A stretch of 32,109 bases of DNA from Lachnospiraceae bacterium (GTDB lineage: Bacteria; Bacillota; Clostridia; Lachnospirales; Lachnospiraceae), in assembly GCA_024692955.1 (NCBI GenBank), contig JAILLW010000010.1:1-32109 (forward strand), written 5' to 3'. Both the position numbers and the translations under genes were made by a program. Every line of letters starts with the position of its first letter. Position 1 is the stretch's first letter. The notes under the pieces are model-generated. The model had not been told where the DNA came from and did no database searches. It saw nothing but the letters and a program-made list of their open reading frames with translations. Positions 24,101-32,109 of this stretch are shown here, in pieces.

Positions 24101-25309
24101 ATGGCTGAATACAAATATAAGGTTATTTCTTCGGACGGAAAGGAACTGAGAGGCAGCATCGAGGCTGCCACCCAGGATCAGGCCATTATCCAGCTGAGGG
24201 CCCAGAAGAACACGGTCATCAGTATCGAGGAAGCGAATTTCGCGAACAAAAGCATCGGGATCGGTCTCGGCGGAAAGGTTTCCGCCCGGGATTACTCCAT
24301 TTTCTGCCGCCAGTTTGTGAGCATCCTTCAGGCCGGTGTCAGCATTCTGGACGCGCTGGCGATGATGGCGGATCAGACGGAGAACAAGGTCCTGAAGAAT
24401 GCTCTGAAAGAGGTTCATGAGGATGTATCCAAGGGAAATTCCATGGCGACGAGCATGAAGCGCCGCCCGAAGGCTTTCCCGTCGATGCTCTGTAACATGG
24501 TGGATGCCGGAGAAGCTTCCGGTAGTATGGATGTCGCCTTTGAGCGGATGGCGACCCAGTTCGAAAAGGAAAACACCCTGAATCAGGCCGTGAAGAAAGC
24601 GCTGATCTACCCCATCGTGCTTGTTGTGGTCCTGATCGGCGTGCTTGCCCTTATGATGGTCTGGGTCATCCCGAATTTCATGACGATGTTCGAAGACCTT
24701 GACACCGAGCTTCCCGCCATAACCCAGGCCGTGGTCAATATGTCAAACTTCGTCATCAAAAAATGGTGGCTGATCCTCATCGTCGCGGTTGTGGTGATCG
24801 TTCTCTTCAAACTTTACGCGGCGAGCCCTTCGGGGAAATTCGTACTCGGCAAGATCAAATTAAAGATCCCGATCCTCGGAAAACTTCAGATGAAATCCGA
24901 ATGCGCAAGGCTCGGGCGTACCCTCTGTACCCTCCTCGGCGCCGGCGTTCCGATGATCGATGCGTTGGAGATCACCTCCCGCTCCATGGATAATGTACAT
25001 TACCGCAAAGCCCTGGCTGATGCGAAAGACCAGGTTACGAGAGGTGTGGAACTGTCCCGCCCCTTAAAGACCTGCGGCCTTTTCCCGCCCATGGTGGTCC
25101 ATATGGTCTCCATCGGTGAGGAGACCGGTAATATCGAGACCATGCTGGAAAACATCGCGAATTATTACGAGGAGGACGTGCAGATCGCCACGGAGCAGGT
25201 GATGGCGCTCATGGAGCCCGCAATCATCATCGTAATGGCGCTGGTGGTCGGATTCCTGATACTTGCGATCCTTCAGCCCATGCTTACATTGTACGAAAAC
25301 CTCAGCTGA
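24101..25309 (+). CDS. pilC: Type IV pilus inner-membrane platform protein PilC
   Basis: Platform protein that couples PilB/PilT to pilin addition and removal. It has the short N-terminal domain (YKYKVISSDGKELRGSIEA) and two type II secretion F domains, each opening with the family phrase (FCRQFVSILQAGVSILDAL; CARLGRTLCTLLGAGVPMIDAL). Hydrophobic segments lie after each domain (PIVLVVVLIGVLALMMVWVI; WWLILIVAVVVIVLF; IIIVMALVVGFLILAIL). At 402 residues it is full length. The nearest GGAGGG is 12 bases upstream of the ATG, a long spacing. The next gene starts seven bases after the stop. Confidence 0.95.
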   Translation: MAEYKYKVISSDGKELRGSIEAATQDQAIIQLRAQKNTVISIEEANFANKSIGIGLGGKVSARDYSIFCRQFVSILQAGVSILDALAMMADQTENKVLKNALKEVHEDVSKGNSMATSMKRRPKAFPSMLCNMVDAGEASGSMDVAFERMATQFEKENTLNQAVKKALIYPIVLVVVLIGVLALMMVWVIPNFMTMFEDLDTELPAITQAVVNMSNFVIKKWWLILIVAVVVIVLFKLYAASPSGKFVLGKIKLKIPILGKLQMKSECARLGRTLCTLLGAGVPMIDALEITSRSMDNVHYRKALADAKDQVTRGVELSRPLKTCGLFPPMVVHMVSIGEETGNIETMLENIANYYEEDVQIATEQVMALMEPAIIIVMALVVGFLILAILQPMLTLYENLS

Positions 25310-25316
25310 GCCGGAT

Positions 25317-26627
25317 ATGAACATACTTCAGTTTCTGATCCTCATACTTGTACTGCTCGTTCTGATCGGGATCCTGAACGAAAAGATCTTCCATGTCCAG
25401 AGTGACATCGCGCTGATCCTTTTTTCGCTGATCATTTCCCTGTTCCTTCTTGTTTTCGGAAGGCTGTTCAGGGTCGGTCCCGTGGAGAACTTTATCGGGA
25501 GGATCGGAGACTTCGGATTTGAAAAATACCTGATGGAAGGTGTCCTTTGCTTTATGCTTTTTTCCGGCGCGAGCAAGGTGAACATTCGGAAATTCCGTCA
25601 GAACGTCCGAGCCATCAGCCTTCTTGCCCTTCTTACCACGATGCTGTCTTCCGTGGTATACGGAGGGCTTTTTTATCTTGTTTCCCTGATCTTCGGATTC
25701 CGGATGGATATCCTTACCTGCATCCTCCTCGGCTGCGTGGTGTCGCCGACGGACCCCATCGCCGCCACGGGGATTCTCAACAAGATCGGACTGTCCAAAA
25801 ACGTCTGCTCGGTCATCGAGAACGAATCCCTTTTTAACGACGGCACCGGCGTTACGCTGTTCATCTTTGTAAGGAGCCTTGTCCGGCACAGCGGGGAAAA
25901 CGGATTTTTCGTGCTGATGCTGAAGGAGATCGGCGGAGCCGTCGCAACCGCCCTTGTGATCTCGTTCCTGCTCTTTAAACTGATGGAGCTTACCAGGGAT
26001 CCGATCCGGTATATCCTGATCTCCCTTCTGGATGTCTCACTGGTTTATATGATATGCGAGCATCTGGGCTTTTCCGGCGTGATCGCCTCGGTGGTCTGCG
26101 GGATGTATTTCTCCGTTGCCTATTCGAAGATGGAGAGGAGAGTAAAGGTGATCGATCCGAAGGAACTCTATCCGGATTTCTGGGAGATCGTGGAAAATCT
26201 TCTGAACGCCGTGCTCTTTGTGATGATCGGCCTGACCGTGCTGAACGTTGAGATCAGCAGATACTTCCTGATCCTTCTTCCCGCGGCGATACTCATCAAC
26301 GCGCTGGCGCGGGCTTTCGGGGTTTCCGCCAGCTGCTTCCTTACCGGAAAAAAGAATATCCCCGGGAATTACTGCGGCTCCGAATATGTTGCCCTTATGA
26401 CCTGGTCCGCTCTGAAAGGAGGGCTTTCTCTTGCCCTTGCGCTCGGGACCGGGGAGTTTCTTCCGAAGGATGTTTACGATATTTTCATCAATGTGACCTA
26501 TATCACGATCTTCTTTACCGTTCTCGTACAGGGCCTTACGGTAAAGAAAGTGTATTTTGCCCTGGAAAAGCATAAGGCCGGAAGGACGGCCAAAGAAAGA
26601 CGGGAAAAGGAAGGGGTATCCGGATGA
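25317..26627 (+). CDS. CPA1-family Na+(K+)/H+ antiporter
   Basis: 436-residue cation/proton antiporter with about 12 membrane segments. The ion-binding signature is complete: SPTDPIAATGI, then ENESLFNDGTGV, both typical of CPA1/NhaP. There is a short basic cytoplasmic C-terminus (KHKAGRTAKERREKEG) and no long regulatory tail. ATG 25317 begins MNILQFLILILVLLVLIG; an upstream in-frame ATG (25263) lies within pilC. The gene starts seven bases after the pilC stop and overlaps trkA by four bases (ATGA), with no terminator on either side, so it appears co-transcribed with pilB-pilC and translationally coupled to trkA. Whether Na+ or K+ is carried is unknown. Confidence 0.9.
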   Translation: MNILQFLILILVLLVLIGILNEKIFHVQSDIALILFSLIISLFLLVFGRLFRVGPVENFIGRIGDFGFEKYLMEGVLCFMLFSGASKVNIRKFRQNVRAISLLALLTTMLSSVVYGGLFYLVSLIFGFRMDILTCILLGCVVSPTDPIAATGILNKIGLSKNVCSVIENESLFNDGTGVTLFIFVRSLVRHSGENGFFVLMLKEIGGAVATALVISFLLFKLMELTRDPIRYILISLLDVSLVYMICEHLGFSGVIASVVCGMYFSVAYSKMERRVKVIDPKELYPDFWEIVENLLNAVLFVMIGLTVLNVEISRYFLILLPAAILINALARAFGVSASCFLTGKKNIPGNYCGSEYVALMTWSALKGGLSLALALGTGEFLPKDVYDIFINVTYITIFFTVLVQGLTVKKVYFALEKHKAGRTAKERREKEGVSG

Positions 26628-27991
26628 AGATCATTATCGTGGGCGCGGGACGGACGGGCTGTTCCCTGATCGGCGCCCTTTCGAAGAAAAACTATGATAT
26701 CACGGTGATCGACCGGCACAGGGATCTGGTGGAGAGTGTGACCGACCGGTACAGCGTAAGCGGGATCGCGGGAAGCGGGGCATCGAAGGAAACGCTTCTC
26801 AAGGCCGGTGCGGATACCGCGGATATCCTGATCGCACTTACGCCCGTGGATGAGATCAATATCTTAAGCTGCCTCCGGGGAAAGGCTCTGGGGGTGGTAA
26901 AGACTGTGGCCAGGATCTTTCAGCCCGACTTCGCCTCCGAGAAAAAAGCCCTTCATGAAGAGCAGGGCATCGACTATATCATCAGCCCGAAGTCTGATAT
27001 GGCAAAAGAGGCCGCGGAAAACATCGGTTTTCCGGGTATCGTCAAGCCTGAAGGGCTCTTCGGGGAACAGATCCGGATGGTCTCTTTGACGGTGCTTCCG
27101 GATTCGCCGTTAAGGGATAAGAATCTCATTGAGATCCGAAAGGACATCGATAAGGAGATCCTGATCGCCACGGTGCTCCGGGACGGAAAACTCTATGTCC
27201 CGGACGGACAGTTCAGGATCGCAGAGGGTGATATCATCGGGATCGCCGCCGAGAAAAGCCGGATCGCCAGGTCGCTCCAGCGGATCGGCGTGATGAAGCA
27301 TCCCGCGAGAAAGATAATGATCACGGGGGGCGGCGTGACGGCTCAGTATCTTGTCGGGATGCTCCTTGAGGATAAAAAGAGCGTGACCGTGATCGAATCG
27401 GATCTTGAGCGCTGCAGGGAACTTATGGAAAAGTTTCCTTCGGCGAAGATATCCTACGGAGACGGACAGATGTCCGAGATCCTCGAGGAAGAGGGGATAT
27501 CTTCCTGCGATGCGCTGGTGTCTCTTACCGACAGGGACGAGACCAACCTGGTGACCAGTATGTACGCATGGTCAAGGAATGTGCCTTCGATCCTGACAAG
27601 GATCGACGAACCGGGACATCTTAATCTGCTGCACAGAGTCAATCTCGACATCACCCTTTCCCCTTCGGAGATCTCCGTGAACAAACTGATCCGCTTCGTC
27701 GGGAACGCGGAGGCGGGGGATGCTCCGAACGAGATCGAAAAGTACTGTACGGTGGCGGACAATATGGCTGAAGTATTGCAGTTTACTGTGGGGGGAGATT
27801 TCCTGAAGCCGGACATGCCTTTTAAGGATCCGGCCTTTGCCCTGAAAAAGAACGTGATCATCGCTTCCGTGATCCGGGATCAGAAGGTGATCCTTCCGGA
27901 CGGGAATTCGAGTCTGAAAAAAGGGGACAGGGTCATCGTTGTCTCCGAGAAAAAGCATCATATCGAGAGGCTGAACGGGATCTTTGCGTAG
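26624..27991 (+). CDS. trkA: TrkA-type NAD-binding potassium transport regulator
   Basis: Cytoplasmic RCK protein that gates ion transporters in response to bound nucleotide. 455 residues in two RCK_N-RCK_C repeats: the first Rossmann motif is IVGAGRTGCSL (4-14), the second MITGGGVTAQYLV (~226-238), each followed by a C-terminal lobe ending in the usual pattern (LYVPDGQFRIAEGDIIGIAA; VILPDGNSSLKKGDRVIVVS). Full-length TrkA has this duplication. The second glycine motif is GGGVTAQ, a mild variant. A TrkH/KtrB channel would be expected next door but is absent; the overlapping neighbour is an antiporter. ATG 26624 has AGGAAGGGG upstream. Confidence 0.92.
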   Translation: MKIIIVGAGRTGCSLIGALSKKNYDITVIDRHRDLVESVTDRYSVSGIAGSGASKETLLKAGADTADILIALTPVDEINILSCLRGKALGVVKTVARIFQPDFASEKKALHEEQGIDYIISPKSDMAKEAAENIGFPGIVKPEGLFGEQIRMVSLTVLPDSPLRDKNLIEIRKDIDKEILIATVLRDGKLYVPDGQFRIAEGDIIGIAAEKSRIARSLQRIGVMKHPARKIMITGGGVTAQYLVGMLLEDKKSVTVIESDLERCRELMEKFPSAKISYGDGQMSEILEEEGISSCDALVSLTDRDETNLVTSMYAWSRNVPSILTRIDEPGHLNLLHRVNLDITLSPSEISVNKLIRFVGNAEAGDAPNEIEKYCTVADNMAEVLQFTVGGDFLKPDMPFKDPAFALKKNVIIASVIRDQKVILPDGNSSLKKGDRVIVVSEKKHHIERLNGIFA

Positions 27992-28006
27992 GCGAAGATA
28001 CCGTCC

Positions 28007-30235
28007 TCACATGCCGAAGTATTCACGGAAGATAAGACGGAGCCGGTTCAAAGAGCCGGTTCCTTTTATATGCTCCTTAAGAAGCCGGTTGCCGTTTTCC
28101 ATATAAGCCACCTCTTCTTTTCCGGCCCTCCCGCCCCGGTAGAGGCAGGTCTCGAAGACCGGCAGAAAGGAGAGCGCTTCCGCGGGCACCTTTTCCCTGC
28201 AGCGGTCTAAGAACTCCTCATAGGTTTCCGCCTCGGCTCTTTTAAGCCGAAGGATCGTAAGAAGACTCAGATTCTTCCGGAACATGATCCGGAATTTCTT
28301 ATCGTCCGCTGATCTTTGATAACGGAGATTCCGGACAAGGAGACTGAGCAGAAGAAGAATGAGAGCGACCGCGGCGCCGGTTCCGAGGATCGGAACAAGA
28401 TACCGCAGTCCGATGCCTTTTCCGGGTTCCTCTTCCTCTGCCTCCTCCATTTCGGGAAGAAGAGTGGCTTCTTCTTGCTCCGGGATGCCTGCTCGAACGG
28501 CATATGCTTCTTTCTCGCTTAGGAGTTCTCCGGAGGTCTTCCAGCGCTGGACGGTTCCGAATCCGGGGGTTGGTTCATAGGAGATCCAGCCGACTCCATC
28601 AAGGTAGCATTCGGGCCAGGCGTGGGAGTCTTTTTCCGTAACGGTCACAGGCCCGTGGGCCGTCTGAATGACCCGGTATCCCTGAACGAACCTCGAGGGG
28701 ATCCCCTCGACTCTCGCAAGGAGCACGAAAGCTGTGGCGTAGGATACGCAATAGCCTTCCTGTTTTTCGAAGAGAAACCAGTCCAGATAGCTTTCCGGGG
28801 ATCTGACGGAGGGCGGGAGGGCTCCCGGTTCCGTGCTGTATTTCATGGAGGAGAGCATCTTTTCGATCCTTGAGAGCTTTTCGGCATCGCTTTCGCAGTC
28901 CGAAAGGAGCTCGCCAAGGAAAGCCCCGGTCTTCGGGGAACACTTCGTCGAGGGGAGAAAGACGCTGCGGATCCTCCTTCGATACGAAAGAAGATCCTCA
29001 TACCGGGGAGCGGAAGAGGAATCTGCCCCTGATTGCAGGGAAACTTTTGAAAAGGCATCCGGATCATCCGGGTGAGGACTTTTAAGAAACTCCGAAAAAA
29101 CGGGATTTCCCCTGTTCATCAGGTAGTATTCAACCATATAGGAATCATCGGGCTTTTTCTTCTTTTCGAAATAAAGATCTCCTCCCACGGAATAATATGG
29201 GAAAATGCGGTTGTCCTGTGTAATCAGGGAGGTTTTGGCGGGGGCGAAGGCATGGGACGAATGAAGACTGAGAAAACGGACCGTCAGCATGGATCTTTTC
29301 AGATAATCGGAAACGGAATCTTCCGCGTAGGAAGATACACCGGCCAGGGTCTCCAGGGAGTCCAGAAGGGTGTCATCGCCTTTTTCCTCATAGGTTTTGG
29401 TCCAGCCTCGTCCGTCGAACGTATCAAAGGTCTTGCCCTTAAGAAGGACCGGCGAGGAAGCGCCCGCTCCGAGAGTCACCTCCATAACCTTCCTGTCATT
29501 GCTCTTTATCCGCTTCCCAAGGAGTGCCTGATCGGAAAAGCCCATAAAACGGTCGTCCTTCCCGGAACCGCTCCTGGAGGAAATATATTCCGCGATCCGG
29601 TCTGCCCGGTCTGACATCGTCTCAAAGATCTTCTTCGCGAAGGCCCAGTCATAGGGCTTGTCCGGATACGGAAAGGTAAGCAGCAGGACCGGGATCAGAA
29701 GAAGGAAGGGCGAAAGATAAACAAGGTGTGCGCGCGGATCCTTTTCGGCATGCTTCCTCCAGCGGCGGCGGATCCCGTCCACGCATACGTTGAGGAGGAA
29801 AAAGAAGGAACAGGCGACAACGACCCTGCCCGGAGAAAAGCGAAGGAACAGGGAGAGGACAAGAACAAGGATGAGGACGGCCGAAAGCATCAGCCTTGCT
29901 TTTCGAAAAGAAAGCATCAGCCGGCCCGACAGAAACGTGCCGAAGGAGATGCAAAGCGCCGGGATCAGGGCGGGGTGATCTTCGAAAAAGCCTTTCAGGA
30001 TTTCCGGAGGAATAAGGAGCAGGGTAAAGACTGCCATGGTGAAAAGAGACCCTCCGAGGATCAGCTTTCCGCCGCTTTTAAGATGAGTGAAAACGATCCC
30101 CGTAAGCGGGGGCAGGGCACAGGCAGCAAAAAGGAGAAGGACCGGGGATCCCGGATCGATCACCGGGGCGATCCAGAAGGAGGGGATGAGGCTTAAGGGA
30201 AAAAGGAAGATCAGATCATAAAGGAAGGGTACCAT
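28007..30235 (-). CDS. TgpA-like membrane transglutaminase-domain protein
   Basis: 742 residues. Several N-terminal membrane helices (to about residue 200) precede a large extracytoplasmic region with the transglutaminase-like domain, one more helix (YLVPILGTGAAVALILLLLSLLV) and a cytoplasmic DUF4129-like tail. The cysteine-protease-type triad is readable: C496 in EGYCVSYATAF, H538 in DSHAWPECYL, and an acidic residue at E554 in WISYEPTPGF, where many family members have Asp. ATG 30235 overlaps the DUF58 stop (TGATG), with AAGGAGG upstream, so it is translationally coupled. MoxR-DUF58-TgpA is a common trio of unclear function, probably acting on envelope proteins. Its last codons contain the terminator of the opposing operon. 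Confidence 0.9.
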   Translation of the reverse strand: MVPFLYDLIFLFPLSLIPSFWIAPVIDPGSPVLLLFAACALPPLTGIVFTHLKSGGKLILGGSLFTMAVFTLLLIPPEILKGFFEDHPALIPALCISFGTFLSGRLMLSFRKARLMLSAVLILVLVLSLFLRFSPGRVVVACSFFFLLNVCVDGIRRRWRKHAEKDPRAHLVYLSPFLLLIPVLLLTFPYPDKPYDWAFAKKIFETMSDRADRIAEYISSRSGSGKDDRFMGFSDQALLGKRIKSNDRKVMEVTLGAGASSPVLLKGKTFDTFDGRGWTKTYEEKGDDTLLDSLETLAGVSSYAEDSVSDYLKRSMLTVRFLSLHSSHAFAPAKTSLITQDNRIFPYYSVGGDLYFEKKKKPDDSYMVEYYLMNRGNPVFSEFLKSPHPDDPDAFSKVSLQSGADSSSAPRYEDLLSYRRRIRSVFLPSTKCSPKTGAFLGELLSDCESDAEKLSRIEKMLSSMKYSTEPGALPPSVRSPESYLDWFLFEKQEGYCVSYATAFVLLARVEGIPSRFVQGYRVIQTAHGPVTVTEKDSHAWPECYLDGVGWISYEPTPGFGTVQRWKTSGELLSEKEAYAVRAGIPEQEEATLLPEMEEAEEEEPGKGIGLRYLVPILGTGAAVALILLLLSLLVRNLRYQRSADDKKFRIMFRKNLSLLTILRLKRAEAETYEEFLDRCREKVPAEALSFLPVFETCLYRGGRAGKEEVAYMENGNRLLKEHIKGTGSLNRLRLIFREYFGM
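28041..28068 (+). terminator. Rho-independent terminator for the pilB-pilC-antiporter-trkA transcript
   Basis: AGCCGGTTC (28041-28049), AAA loop, GAGCCGGTT (28053-28061) pair over nine bases with G-U wobbles, followed by CCTTTTA. It acts in the plus direction only; on the minus strand the hairpin is followed by CCGTCTT. The whole element lies within the coding sequence of the convergent transglutaminase gene (codons for GTGSLNRLR). Confidence 0.65.
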
Positions 30236-31398
30236 CAGAGCACCTCCTTAAGATCCGCTTCCGTCGGGATCACGAAAAGCTCATCGCCGGGGAAGGTCTT
30301 TTCCGCGCCTGCTCTTTGGGTATCATCAGTGACCAGATACACCGTTACGTGGATCCGGTTCCGGATAAACTGATCCACGGCCCTTGCGGCCGCTTCATCC
30401 GGATCATGGAGGATCAGGATCATACGGCTTAAGCTGTATACGTTCCGGTCGGAAAGAAGATGGGCCATAAGCTTTTCCGGAGTGTTTTCCGGGCGGAAGG
30501 AAAGCGCGGAAAGGTCGGAATAGAACTGCCGGAAATCACCGGGCTCCCGGATGGAATATTCCGCATATCCGGAGGAAAGGAAAAAGACCCTTACGGGTGT
30601 ATTGTGATCGAGAAAATAGGAGGAGAGGGCGATGGTGACCTCCGAGAGCCTGTTTTCGAGAGGAAGATAAACGGAAGGATCGTCGGAGTACCTTCCGGAA
30701 TCCATCAGGATCCCGATGCCCTGTTTTTCCTCTCCGGTAAGATTCCGGACAAGAAGTTTTCCGGAGGCTGCAGAGGCCTTCCAGTGGATCCGCCGGATAC
30801 CGTCGCCGTTTTGATGATCCCTTACCGTCACATCCGTTTCCCTCAGGTCCGTGCGGGATTCGACGGAAGAGATATCCGTCTGCCCCAGGGTCTTAAGGGA
30901 ATCCGGCCGGATGATCCTCGGAAGGACGTTCAGCCGGAAAGGCTCCCGGTTCGTAAAAGTGATCCGGAAGATCCTGAGATAATCCTCCAGAATAATGCTT
31001 TTTACACCGACTTCATATTCTCCGCGGTATCTGCAGACAAGAGAAGTTTTCTTTCTGATCCCGGAATGGGGCAGCAGCTCGTATTCCGTATCCTCCTCGA
31101 TACCTCCGATGGAGGAAAATGGGCTGAAAAAGCGGATCCTGACACCGGAATAGGGGAAAAAGTCTTCGTTCTGAAGGGTGATATAGAAATCGGAGACCGT
31201 GCCAGCTACCACATTTACCCGGTTCATATCCTGATAGATCTTGAAGCGGAAAAGGACGATCAGGGTATAGAGGAGGGAAATCAAAGGAACAAGGGTCACG
31301 GCCGCGAAGAAGCCGTAGCTCAAAGGACCTCCGAAAAAGGAGATCGAAACCAGCGAGAGGATCCATAATGCGATTAGGATGATCCTGTTTGCGGTCAT
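30235..31398 (-). CDS. DUF58 domain-containing protein
   Basis: 387 residues. Two adjacent N-terminal membrane helices (IILIALWILSLVSISFF; YGFFAAVTLVPLISLLYTLIVL) lead to an extracellular-type beta region, then the DUF58 signature ETDVTVRDHQNGDGIRRIHWKASAASGKL (abbreviated) and a von Willebrand A-like fold with GILMDSGRYSDD in place of a canonical MIDAS DxSxS. ATG 31398 begins MTANRII, five bases after the moxR stop, with GGAG upstream; the frame is open further but within moxR. DUF58 proteins are usual partners of MoxR ATPases, suggesting a chaperone-client pair; the exact task is unknown. Confidence 0.9.
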   Translation of the reverse strand: MTANRIILIALWILSLVSISFFGGPLSYGFFAAVTLVPLISLLYTLIVLFRFKIYQDMNRVNVVAGTVSDFYITLQNEDFFPYSGVRIRFFSPFSSIGGIEEDTEYELLPHSGIRKKTSLVCRYRGEYEVGVKSIILEDYLRIFRITFTNREPFRLNVLPRIIRPDSLKTLGQTDISSVESRTDLRETDVTVRDHQNGDGIRRIHWKASAASGKLLVRNLTGEEKQGIGILMDSGRYSDDPSVYLPLENRLSEVTIALSSYFLDHNTPVRVFFLSSGYAEYSIREPGDFRQFYSDLSALSFRPENTPEKLMAHLLSDRNVYSLSRMILILHDPDEAAARAVDQFIRNRIHVTVYLVTDDTQRAGAEKTFPGDELFVIPTEADLKEVL

Positions 31399-31402
31399 AC
31401 CG

Positions 31403-32109
31403 TTACTCCGCGGGAACTTTTGCTTTAAGGAGCAGACCGGAAAGGATTGATTCCTTTTTCTCTCCCGCGATCCTGGCTTCCGGGGTGAGGACCAGCCGGT
31501 GGTGAAGCACATTTACTGCCACGGCTTTGATGTCATCCGGCTTTACGAAGTCCCGGCCCGAGAGGAAGGCCTTCGCCTGGGCGGCGCTGATCATGGAAAG
31601 AAGGGCCCGCGGGGAGGCACCGAGGACAAAGCGGGGCTCCTTTCTCGTAAGGTCCGCGATCTCTCTCGCGTAACCGATCACAGGATCGGTAATGATCACT
31701 GCGCCGGCCTGCTTTTTCATGGAAAGGAGATCCTCCCTGCCGCATACGGGCGTTACGGAAGAAGCGACTTTCCCCTCCACGAAGTTTCGCGCCAGCCGGA
31801 TCTCTTCCGCCTCGCCGGGGTAACCGATGCGAAGGCACATCATGAAACGGTCGACGGAGGCTTCCGGAAGAGGATAGGTTCCGACGAATTCCACGGGATT
31901 CTGGGTGGCGATCACCATAAAGGGATCGGGGAGGGAGTAGCTTTGGCCGTCTACCGTAACGCTTCCTTCCGCCATGGCCTCGAGGAGAGCGGACTGGGTC
32001 TTCGGAGAGGTCCGGTTGATCTCGTCCGCCAGAATGATCTCCTTCATGATCGCTCCTTCCCGATATTCGAACTCACCGGTTTTCATATTATAGACGGATA
32101 CGCCGGTGA
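31403..32109 (-). CDS. MoxR-family AAA+ ATPase (N-terminus outside window)
   Basis: C-terminal ~235 residues of a MoxR ATPase; the frame continues through the right edge (TGVSVYN precedes the first Met in the window), so the P-loop is not visible. Visible motifs: Walker B IILADEINRTSPKTQSALLEAM, sensor 1 VIATQNPVE, the arginine-finger region EASVDRFMM, and sensor 2 within FVLGASPRALLSMI. MoxR proteins act as chaperone-like ATPases with von Willebrand A/DUF58 partners. It is the first visible gene of the minus-strand moxR-DUF58-TgpA operon. Confidence 0.93.
   Translation of the reverse strand, partial: TGVSVYNMKTGEFEYREGAIMKEIILADEINRTSPKTQSALLEAMAEGSVTVDGQSYSLPDPFMVIATQNPVEFVGTYPLPEASVDRFMMCLRIGYPGEAEEIRLARNFVEGKVASSVTPVCGREDLLSMKKQAGAVIITDPVIGYAREIADLTRKEPRFVLGASPRALLSMISAAQAKAFLSGRDFVKPDDIKAVAVNVLHHRLVLTPEARIAGEKKESILSGLLLKAKVPAE

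Noticed and set aside
1-32109. CRISPR arrays, tRNA genes, insertion sequences
   Set aside because: I saw no regularly spaced direct repeats, no tRNA T-loop/anticodon patterns and no transposase or terminal inverted repeats.

Overview
The window looks like the chromosome of a clostridial Firmicute, most likely a Lachnospiraceae-type gut bacterium. Reasons: AAGGAGG-type ribosome binding sites, several vegetative promoters with 17-bp spacers, the dgt-dnaG-rpoD-trmK order, rpsT-lepA-hemW, a class A-like RNase P RNA, and a Gram-positive type IV pilus/competence set. Coding DNA from about 0.8 kb onward is GC-rich and uses few ATA/TTA codons. The first ~0.75 kb is clearly more AT-rich and looks acquired. 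The taxonomic placement is inferred from gene content, not from a search.

Layout. (1) 1-742: the 3' end of a DUF234-type ATPase and a broken acetyltransferase (accessory remnant). (2) 0.8-4.1 kb: cysK, a previously easy-to-miss 56-codon membrane-protein gene on the minus strand whose stop codon lies in a terminator loop, a DUF6020-like multi-pass membrane protein, and a GIY-YIG nuclease-like protein. (3) 4.1-11.2 kb: a housekeeping run of dgt, dnaG, rpoD, trmK and a TGS/uridine-kinase-like protein, followed by rnpB. (4) 11.2-15.4 kb: a membrane-anchored trypsin-like protease, rpsT, lepA and hemW. (5) 15.4-28 kb: a type IV pilus and DNA-uptake region made of three transcription units: a degenerate HD-GYP protein with pilT; comM, dprA and a membrane-anchored coiled-coil protein with a Cys/His-rich tail; and pilB, pilC, a Na+/H+ antiporter and trkA. 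(6) 28-32.1 kb, minus strand: moxR, DUF58 and TgpA-like transglutaminase, running off the right edge.

How it may work together. PilB (extension, with two MshEN-type cyclic-di-GMP motifs), PilC (platform) and PilT (retraction) would drive a pilus. DprA and ComM process incoming single-stranded DNA. The degenerate HD-GYP protein beside pilT and the MshEN motifs in PilB both point to cyclic-di-GMP input. The promoters of the pilT and pilB units share a 14-base block (TAAAATARCACTGT), suggesting co-regulation. No pilin, PilM/N/O or prepilin peptidase is present, so the rest of the machine must lie elsewhere.

The most novel-looking item is the 559-residue protein at 20541-22220: one membrane helix, a long coiled coil with an 11-residue GF periodicity, a segment resembling a motif of phage tail proteins, and a Cys/His-rich C-terminal tail, encoded between dprA and pilB. 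A second unexplained signal is the 10-mer TTATGTMAAC, found five times, four of them inside trmK.
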